DNA of 16,830 bases, taken from JARIHD01 sp041743655. Its GTDB lineage: Bacteria > Patescibacteriota > Saccharimonadia > Saccharimonadales > UBA4665. Positions 7,671 to 11,820 of this stretch are shown one piece after another. Location of the stretch: NCBI GenBank assembly GCA_041743655.1, contig JBGTMJ010000043.1, forward strand, positions 1 through 16,830, written 5' to 3'. The position numbers and the translations under genes are program-made. The notes beneath the pieces are model-generated. The model was not told the DNA's origin and made no database searches. It worked only from the letters and a program-made list of their open reading frames with translations. Position 1 is the first letter of the stretch. Every line of letters begins with the position of its first letter.

Positions 7671-7833
7671 CATTCCAACAGATTGCTGTACATCATTTAT
7701 TTTGGTAAACTTACATTTGTTCTGGCATGAAACATCCGCTTTCGCTGGATAGCGAACAGCGACTACGGTTTTTCTCAGCGCGCCGGATATGGAGTAAATC
7801 CGCATATCGGGCTGTTTTCCCTTAGAACGGTGT
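7671..7833 (+). other. Intergenic region with two hairpins before tRNA-Thr
   Basis: No gene is visible. Hairpin 1 is TTCGCT/AGCGAA (7741-7756) with flanking GCT/AGC (7738-7760), followed 8 nt later by a T-run at 7769-7773. Hairpin 2 lies at 7783-7810. No convincing promoter for tRNA-Thr was found. Confidence 0.5.
7783..7818 (+). terminator. Candidate intrinsic terminator
   Basis: CCGgATATG (7783-7791) pairs with CATATCGG (7803-7810) with one bulged G, and GCTGTTTT follows at 7811-7818. It probably ends transcription from the TPR gene before the tRNA genes. The stem is imperfect and the U-tract is interrupted. Confidence 0.45.
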
Positions 7834-7909
7834 GCCGATGTAGCTCAGTTGGTAGAGCAGCGGTTTTGTAAACCGCGGGTCGCAGGTTCGATCCCTGTCG
7901 TCGGCTCCA
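7834..7909 (+). tRNA. tRNA-Thr (anticodon TGT)
   Basis: The gene is 76 nt including an encoded CCA (7907-7909). The acceptor GCCGATG pairs with CGTCGGC with one G-T pair. The D arm is TAGCTCAGTTGGTAGAGCA. The anticodon stem GCGGT/ACCGC closes the loop TTTGTAA, giving TGT at 7867-7869. The T arm contains GGTTCGATC. It is read for ACA and probably other ACN codons by wobble. Confidence 0.97.
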
Positions 7910-7914
7910 AAATA

Positions 7915-7929
7915 AGGTATAGTATACCT
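7915..7929 (+). promoter_or_regulatory. Palindrome AGGTATAGTATACCT between tRNA genes
   Basis: This is a perfect 7-bp inverted repeat around a central G. It also contains TATAGT (7918-7923), a -10-like box whose expected start site is about 5 nt before tRNA-Tyr. It may be the tRNA-Tyr promoter, a processing hairpin between the two tRNAs, or both. No -35 is evident because that position lies inside tRNA-Thr. Confidence 0.4.
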
Positions 7930-7934
7930 AACAT

Positions 7935-8019
7935 GCAGGGATAGTGAAGCGGTCAAACACGGGTGACTGTAAATCATCTGGCTCAGCCTTCGGGGGTTCG
8001 AATCCCTCTCCCTGCACCA
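7935..8019 (+). tRNA. tRNA-Tyr (anticodon GTA)
   Basis: The gene is 85 nt with an encoded CCA (8017-8019) and a long variable arm, as in class II bacterial tRNA-Tyr. The acceptor GCAGGGA pairs perfectly with TCCCTGC, with discriminator A. The anticodon stem GGTGA/TCATC closes the loop CTGTAAA, giving anticodon GTA. The T arm is GGGTTCGAATCCC-like. The IS110-type element begins immediately downstream. Confidence 0.97.
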
Positions 8020-8036
8020 AGACCTAGTAGAGTAAG

Positions 8037-8984
8037 TCAAGTTCGATGCACGGTGTACGGAGTTCCTCGCTTCAATACCGCATAGATGCGGTTAATCATC
8101 TTGTGTACCACGACGATCGTCGATGGAGTGTGGGCTTTGCCCGCACTCCTTTTTCGTTCGTAGACAGCATGCAGTTCCGGATCGTAGCGCCGGGCACTGT
8201 TGGCCGCAATAAACAATACCCGCCGGAGTTCTGGCGAGCCCCTTTTGGTGAGTTTGGTGTTGCGTTTCAGGCTGGTACCGCTCTGCTTTACCTTCGGATC
8301 GAAACCAGCAAAGGCAATGAGTTGGCGGCTGCTGGGAAACTGGCTAATTGAACCAATCTCCGCTAGTACACTAGTAGCGACAAGCGGACCGACGCCGACA
8401 ATGCTTTGGAGTAATTGGACATCGGTCTGGTCGACCAGCTCAGTCGCCATTGACCGAAGATTTGTCGCTAATGCATCTAGGCAGTCAAGCGCTGGTTGGA
8501 AGCTGGTACTTGATTCACCGTCAAGCGCAACAGCTGCTAGGAACTGCTGTTGCAGTGCCAGTGCCTGGTACTGCTGCGTAATCTTGGTGGCGAGGCGGAC
8601 ATACAGTTTCGCCAGTGACAGATCTTGTATGGTGGCCGTCCTGCCTTCACCGCGCAGCGTGAGCCGGGCGATGCCAACGGCATCGTCGCGGTCAGTCTTG
8701 CGACCCCGAATGGTTGCACGGATATATTGTTTCATGATGATGGGGTTCAGTATCTGCAGCTGTAACCAAAGCTGCAGACAAGTTCGGAGCAGCACCAAAT
8801 GGTACTGTCCGGTGGCCTCACAGCCAATAACGAGCTTCGGATGCCTGGCGTGTATACGCTTCAGCAGTGCCGAGATGGTGCGGGGGTTGTTGGCAACCAC
8901 GTAGTGGTCTGCTACCTGCCCGGAACGGTTTACGAGTGCACCGTCCAGGGTATTTTTACTCACGTCAAAACCAAGAGTGAACAT
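8037..8984 (-). CDS. IS110-family DEDD transposase
   Basis: This 315-aa recombinase catalyses RNA-guided excision and insertion of the element. The N-terminal RuvC-like DEDD domain shows Asp7 (GFDVSK), Glu56 (GCEATGQYH), Asp98 and Asp101 (KTDRDDA). A coiled-coil-like helical stretch covers about residues 120-180. The C-terminal Tnp domain has IVGVGPLVATSVLAEIG, AFAGFDPKVKQSGTS with probable catalytic Ser235, and TKRGSPELRRVLFIAA. All key residues are present and the frame is unbroken, so it may be active. I chose the ATG at 8984: it lies 6 nt after a perfect Shine-Dalgarno AAAGGAGGT (8991-8999). The frame stays open to an upstream ATG at 9014, which lies before that site. Confidence 0.95.
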   Translation of the reverse strand: MFTLGFDVSKNTLDGALVNRSGQVADHYVVANNPRTISALLKRIHARHPKLVIGCEATGQYHLVLLRTCLQLWLQLQILNPIIMKQYIRATIRGRKTDRDDAVGIARLTLRGEGRTATIQDLSLAKLYVRLATKITQQYQALALQQQFLAAVALDGESSTSFQPALDCLDALATNLRSMATELVDQTDVQLLQSIVGVGPLVATSVLAEIGSISQFPSSRQLIAFAGFDPKVKQSGTSLKRNTKLTKRGSPELRRVLFIAANSARRYDPELHAVYERKRSAGKAHTPSTIVVVHKMINRIYAVLKRGTPYTVHRT

Positions 8985-9211
8985 AGTTGTACCTCCTTTG
9001 CTTACGTACTGCATCTGTTAAAGAAAGAGAGAAGAAGAGAGAAACCGGAGATGCACCCGTCTCCCCACTGGTGCTAGACTATACATAGGCTTGTTGGTAA
9101 TACGAGTCACGACACTCAACCTAGCAGTAATGCCCGAGCCTGACAGAGGAGACGAGACGCTTGGCTCATGGGCTACGATCCCAAAACATAAGCTACTCGC
9201 TCTCCTCTTCT
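8985..9211 (-). ncRNA. Putative IS110 bridge (seek) RNA region
   Basis: Together with the bases up to 9301 this is the only stretch over 300 nt without a gene. The IS110 subgroup encodes its guide RNA between the left end and the transposase, and this interval holds several candidate stem-loops. They are GCCC-AT-GAGCC/GGCTC-GGGC with a 22-nt loop (9132-9173), GAGT/ACTC (9104-9117), GGAGA/TCTCC (9047-9064) and the alternative GCACC/GGTGC. A pyrimidine-rich strand (9021-9044) and the transposase Shine-Dalgarno follow. Exact RNA ends and guide loops cannot be set by eye. Confidence 0.5.
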
Positions 9212-9235
9212 AGTGTAGACCTGACGGTCTACACT
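9212..9235. repeat. Perfect 10-bp inverted repeat at the IS boundary
   Basis: AGTGTAGACC (9212-9221) and GGTCTACACT (9226-9235) flank a TGAC loop. No T-run follows on either strand, so it is not a standard terminator. It overlaps the proposed element border and half of it may derive from the insertion target. Confidence 0.85.
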
Positions 9236-9283
9236 TCGTACGATTCAAGCATGAGCGCTAAAGACGTATAAAACTTTTTCCGT

Positions 9284-9289
9284 TACAAT
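9284..9289 (+). promoter_or_regulatory. Candidate -10 box TACAAT
   Basis: TACAAT lies 12 nt before the ATG of the membrane-protein gene. The expected start site leaves about 6 nt of leader and there is no Shine-Dalgarno. No good -35 is seen 17 nt upstream. Confidence 0.4.
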
Positions 9290-9301
9290 GTATCAGGTAA
9301 A

Positions 9302-9769
9302 ATGAAATCGATAGTTTCGGCTAATAACGACCGTCCTTACCATATCGCTATAACTGCTGGTTTAATAGCAATTATTCCACTGGGATTACTTTGGCTTGTT
9401 GCAAGTATGTATATTTATTTCGCTGCAGGTGGTGACCTTGGAGGCCTAGGCGCAGGAGCAAAAGCCGGCGATGCGTCTTGGCAAGTCCCTGCGAATATAT
9501 TTATTAGCATTATTGTAATGATCCTTGATGCTTTAATAATCATCGGCATTTACAAGTGGTCAAATAGAAAATTAAATTCCGTTTCAAACAAAGTCGTTTT
9601 ACCAAGGAAGTTGATCATAACAGCAATTATCCTACCAGCTCTTCCTTTTCTTGCTTTGTATATTAACGGCTACTACATAGACAACAGGTCGGGTGTGTTC
9701 AATCCATATACACAAACTTGCAAGGACTCTGGGTATAGGGGTGCTAGAGGTGATAGTTGTGTCGAATAG
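9302..9769 (+). CDS. Small three-helix membrane protein, unknown function
   Basis: This 155-aa protein is not assignable to a family by eye. It has three hydrophobic segments at about residues 14-41, 64-84 and 103-122. A Gly/Ala-rich loop (GGDLGGLGAGAKAG, 43-56) lies between the first two, and a basic loop between the second and third. The C-terminal 30 residues are polar, with two Cys (140, 153) that could form a disulfide if exported. The first segment lacks a clear cleavage site. It is A+T-rich, lies next to the IS, and is followed by a strong terminator, so it is probably monocistronic. Confidence 0.7.
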   Translation: MKSIVSANNDRPYHIAITAGLIAIIPLGLLWLVASMYIYFAAGGDLGGLGAGAKAGDASWQVPANIFISIIVMILDALIIIGIYKWSNRKLNSVSNKVVLPRKLIITAIILPALPFLALYINGYYIDNRSGVFNPYTQTCKDSGYRGARGDSCVE

Positions 9770-9825
9770 AGTTATACTGTCGTAGTAATCAAACTTCTAA
9801 CTTCATATATAATGCTGCACCAAAT

Positions 9826-9850
9826 CACTTCAGGCGAAGTGCTTTTTGTT
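9826..9850 (+). terminator. Intrinsic terminator after the membrane-protein gene
   Basis: CACTTC (9826-9831) pairs with GAAGTG (9836-9841) over an AGGC loop and is followed directly by CTTTTTGTT. It has classic rho-independent form. The NUDIX promoter begins right after it. Confidence 0.75.
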
Positions 9851-9859
9851 TGGTATGAT
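9851..9859 (+). promoter_or_regulatory. Extended -10 promoter (TGGTATGAT) of the NUDIX gene
   Basis: TATGAT at 9854-9859 is preceded by TGG, an extended -10. Its last base is 7 nt from the A of the ATG at 9866, so the transcript is predicted to be leaderless. There is no room for a Shine-Dalgarno. Confidence 0.55.
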
Positions 9860-9865
9860 GATTAA

Positions 9866-10297
9866 ATGAAACACCTTGTTGCTCCCTCAGTGAATGTATT
9901 CGTTATTAATGGCTCTGAGGTACTACTAGGTAGGCGCGCAAATACAGGTTGGATGGATGGGCATTTATGCCCACCAGGAGGTCATGTTGAGAAGGGCGAG
10001 ACTCCAGTCATTGCGATGATAAGAGAGATTGAAGAGGAGCTAGGCGTAAGCGTAAAGTCAGAAGATCTAGAAATTTTGTGCGTGGCCGCACGTAATACTT
10101 CGCCTACTGAATATGTCGCATACGAATTTATAATCCGAGATAAAAATTATCAGTTAAAGAACGCGGAGCCAGAAAAGTGCAGTGAACTAGTATGGGTACA
10201 ATTAGATAATTTGCCTGATGACGTCATCGACCACTTTGAGCAAGTCATTAAAGAAGGAATTATTGGCAAAAAGCCATACCTTGAGCTAGGATATTAA
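9866..10297 (+). CDS. NUDIX hydrolase
   Basis: This 143-aa protein cleaves a nucleoside diphosphate linked to another group, for example a damaged or surplus NTP. The NUDIX box is perfect: Gly39, five residues, Glu45, seven residues, then REIEEELGV (53-61), which supplies the metal-binding glutamates. Upstream is VLLGRRANTGWMDGHLCPPGG, a pattern of small NTP pyrophosphohydrolases. The substrate cannot be told from sequence. Length is standard for a single-domain enzyme. It stands alone between a terminator and the next promoter in the accessory block. Confidence 0.93.
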   Translation: MKHLVAPSVNVFVINGSEVLLGRRANTGWMDGHLCPPGGHVEKGETPVIAMIREIEEELGVSVKSEDLEILCVAARNTSPTEYVAYEFIIRDKNYQLKNAEPEKCSELVWVQLDNLPDDVIDHFEQVIKEGIIGKKPYLELGY

Positions 10298-10327
10298 TTC
10301 TAACTTCGTCTAGAATACTGCACACCC

Positions 10328-10356
10328 TTGCACAGCCCTTGTTCCTAAAGTATAAT
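10328..10356 (+). promoter_or_regulatory. Sigma70-type promoter of the 10385 gene
   Basis: TTGCAC (10328-10333), a 17-nt spacer and TATAAT (10351-10356) make a near-consensus promoter. The expected start is about 10363, giving a leader of about 22 nt with no recognisable Shine-Dalgarno. Confidence 0.7.
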
Positions 10357-10384
10357 ATCTATTCAATAACCTTCAGTACAACAC

Positions 10385-11002
10385 ATGAGTGATCAAAACT
10401 TTAGAAGACAGTTGGCGTATAAAGACCGAGGAGAACTAGCCTACCTTATACGTTCTAGTAGAAACACGCTGCCAGGAAAAAATATTCGGATTAGCAGGGA
10501 CGTTATAGGAGATAAGAGTTGGATTGGGCTGGCTGCTCTGCGACTGAGCGAGTCACGAGGAATTTTCTGTGCAGATAAAATGAGTCATGTTAAGCCGCAG
10601 GTAGCTTTGATTAACAAGAGAGAGACAGCCAAACTCTTTCAGCACGCCGATATTGGTAATATAGAGAACGTAGCGCAACGCTTAAGCCCTCATCTCAAAG
10701 TTAACTTTAGCAAAATTGTGGAGCTAGAGGTTGGCGGTATTGCCCTTTACGGCAGGGGAGAAGAGCCCTTCATAGGTATTAGATTTCGGGGCACTCAGCT
10801 TGAAGAGGAGCGGCGCGAATTGCAAGATATAATCTGCGGAATAACCAACAATACAAATTATCGATGGCCACACGCAGAGCCACATCTTTCCCTTGCAAAG
10901 GCTTCCTTCATTGCTAATGATATTCAAATTGGGGAGCTGCTTGAAGGTTACTTACCTAAAACGGTGAGGTTGAACCCAGCAACGATAACTCAGTTCAGGT
11001 AA
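10385..11002 (+). CDS. Uncharacterised protein, possible 2H-phosphoesterase-like fold
   Basis: This 205-aa soluble protein is not firmly recognised. The C-terminal half reads like the second half of 2H phosphoesterases (LigT / 2'-5' RNA ligase group): two beta-like strands (GGIALYGRG, FIGIRFRG, about 117-136), an acidic helix, then WPHAEPHLSLAKASF with an HxSx motif at 167-170. The expected first HxT/S motif is not clear; HVKPQVALI at 68-76 is in about the right place but lacks the Ser/Thr. The match is therefore partial, and the protein could be a degenerate or unrelated fold. It has more AGA/AGG arginine codons than the ribosomal genes. Confidence 0.65.
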   Translation: MSDQNFRRQLAYKDRGELAYLIRSSRNTLPGKNIRISRDVIGDKSWIGLAALRLSESRGIFCADKMSHVKPQVALINKRETAKLFQHADIGNIENVAQRLSPHLKVNFSKIVELEVGGIALYGRGEEPFIGIRFRGTQLEEERRELQDIICGITNNTNYRWPHAEPHLSLAKASFIANDIQIGELLEGYLPKTVRLNPATITQFR

Positions 11003-11037
11003 GCAAAGCAGCAAGTCCAAAGTTAGTTCTGCTACTC

Positions 11038-11065
11038 TTGCCGACATAGACTTTAGTACTACAAT
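11038..11065 (+). promoter_or_regulatory. Candidate promoter of tRNA-Thr(GGT)
   Basis: TTGCCG (11038-11043), a 16-nt spacer and TACAAT (11060-11065) lie 25 nt upstream of the tRNA, leaving a short 5' leader to be trimmed by RNase P. Confidence 0.5.
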
Positions 11066-11089
11066 CTGCTATCATTTACCCTTATCATT

Positions 11090-11164
11090 GCCGTTGTAGC
11101 TCAGTGGTAGAGCACCTCCATGGTAAGGAGGGGGTCTCGGGTTCAAATCCCGACAACGGCTCCA
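11090..11164 (+). tRNA. tRNA-Thr (anticodon GGT)
   Basis: The gene is 75 nt with encoded CCA (11162-11164). The acceptor GCCGTTG pairs perfectly with CAACGGC. The anticodon stem CCTCC/GGAGG closes the loop ATGGTAA, giving GGT at 11122-11124. The T arm is CGGGTTCAAATCCCG. It decodes ACC/ACU and complements the TGT isoacceptor at 7834. Confidence 0.97.
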
Positions 11165-11186
11165 GCATTTAGGAATTTGAACCTGG

Positions 11187-11195
11187 TGGTACAAT
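11187..11195 (+). promoter_or_regulatory. Extended -10 promoter (TGGTACAAT) of the PspC gene
   Basis: TACAAT at 11190-11195 with an upstream TGG ends exactly 7 nt before the A of the ATG at 11202, predicting a leaderless mRNA. The -35 position (ATTTAG) is weak. Confidence 0.55.
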
Positions 11196-11201
11196 AGAGC
11201 T

Positions 11202-11402
11202 ATGGCACAACGTCTATATCGTTCTCGAAGAAACAAGGTTATTGCCGGTGTGTGCGGTGGGCTTGCTGATTACTTTAATCTAGATCCTGTAATTGTGCGC
11301 GTCATTTTTGCCTTGCTACTAGTGCCTGGCGGCCTTCCTGGCTTTATACCATACGTTATTATGTGGGCTGTGGTTCCTCAGGAACCAGCTACGGACGCTT
11401 GA
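11202..11402 (+). CDS. Minimal PspC-domain membrane protein
   Basis: This 66-aa protein consists almost only of a PspC domain. It has the hallmark KVIAGVCGGLADYFNLDP (12-29), then a hydrophobic segment VRVIFALLLVPGGLPGFIPYVIMWAVV in two parts (about 32-58) broken by GGLPG. In enterobacteria PspC is a membrane partner in the phage-shock envelope-stress response. Here there is no PspA or PspB nearby, and the domain stands alone, as in many small-genome and Gram-positive bacteria. Its role here is unknown. The downstream rpmG gene starts 59 nt later. Confidence 0.9.
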   Translation: MAQRLYRSRRNKVIAGVCGGLADYFNLDPVIVRVIFALLLVPGGLPGFIPYVIMWAVVPQEPATDA

Positions 11403-11461
11403 TAAATACAACTCAATCTGTTACTATCAATAGATTGTTGCAGTAAAAGGCTTTATACAAA

Positions 11462-11665
11462 ATGGCTAAAAAGAGTGATAGACGCAAGCTTGTCGGTCTG
11501 GTCAGTGAAGAATCTGGCGAGCGTATGTATTATACGAGCAAAAATAGTCAGAATACCCCTGATAAACTACAGCTACGCAAATACAGCAAAAGATTACGCA
11601 AGCATGTTCTATTCGTGGAAACCAAAAAGAACCTAGGTCGCAACGTTGTAAAAGGTCGTAAGTAA
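11462..11665 (+). CDS. rpmG: Ribosomal protein bL33, cysteine-free, with C-terminal tail
   Basis: This 67-aa 50S protein lies near the E site. The bL33 pattern is clear: MAKKSDRRKLVGLVS, then MYYTSKNSQNTPDKLQLRKYSKRLRKHVLFVETK. The zinc-ribbon cysteines of C-plus bL33 are absent. Usual length is 49-55 aa; here about 12 basic residues (NLGRNVVKGRK) extend the C-terminus. A TTTATA/TATACA run (11452-11459) directly before the ATG may be a -10 box. It is not part of a ribosomal cluster. Confidence 0.92.
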   Translation: MAKKSDRRKLVGLVSEESGERMYYTSKNSQNTPDKLQLRKYSKRLRKHVLFVETKKNLGRNVVKGRK

Positions 11666-11700
11666 ACGCTCTAACTTAACCATTAGCGCTTGGGTTTACT
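11661..11700. terminator. Weak hairpin after rpmG
   Basis: AGTAAACGCT (11661-11670, overlapping the stop codon) pairs with AGCG (11685-11688) and TTTACT (11695-11700), with a 6-nt bulge. There is no U-tract. The rest of the gap to the convergent GH15 gene (11701-11820) shows nothing I can name. Confidence 0.25.
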
Positions 11701-11820
11701 GCGAGATATAAACATTATGGACCGGGAGGATGGAGAAGTGCACGTAGGTGTCCGGAAACCTTGGAAGCCATTACTCTGCGGACCTCGCTACTCGAATGGT
11801 GCCTGTAGAATAAAACTAGC

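Larger units (their letters stand above)
8020..9222 (-). mobile_element. IS110-family insertion sequence (ends approximate)
   Basis: A complete IS110-type transposase is flanked by a short 3' non-coding side (17 nt to tRNA-Tyr) and a long structured 5' side (about 230 nt). This matches the IS110 subgroup, whose guide RNA lies upstream of the transposase, rather than the IS1111 subgroup. The ends are proposed from a 6-bp direct repeat AGACCT at 8020-8025 and 9217-9222, giving about 1.2 kb, at the short end for the family. IS110 elements lack long terminal inverted repeats and duplicate only a short core, so the true borders could differ by tens of bases. Confidence 0.6.

Noticed and set aside
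7822..8040. 72-aa minus-strand reading frame containing RDRTCDPRF-like sequence
   Set aside because: It is antisense to the two tRNA genes; this peptide pattern is a well-known artefact of translating tRNA on the opposite strand.
8200..8904. 234-aa plus-strand reading frame
   Set aside because: It lies entirely antisense to the IS110 transposase, has a Ser/Cys/Arg-heavy composition and no recognisable motif.
9047..9222. Six-base matches between the putative bridge RNA (GTCAGG, GCACCA) and the flanks of the element, as candidate target guides
   Set aside because: Matches of six bases are expected by chance in a comparison of this size, and the two sites do not fall in one clear loop.
9212..9235. 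Palindrome read as an intrinsic terminator
   Set aside because: No T-run follows the stem on either strand.
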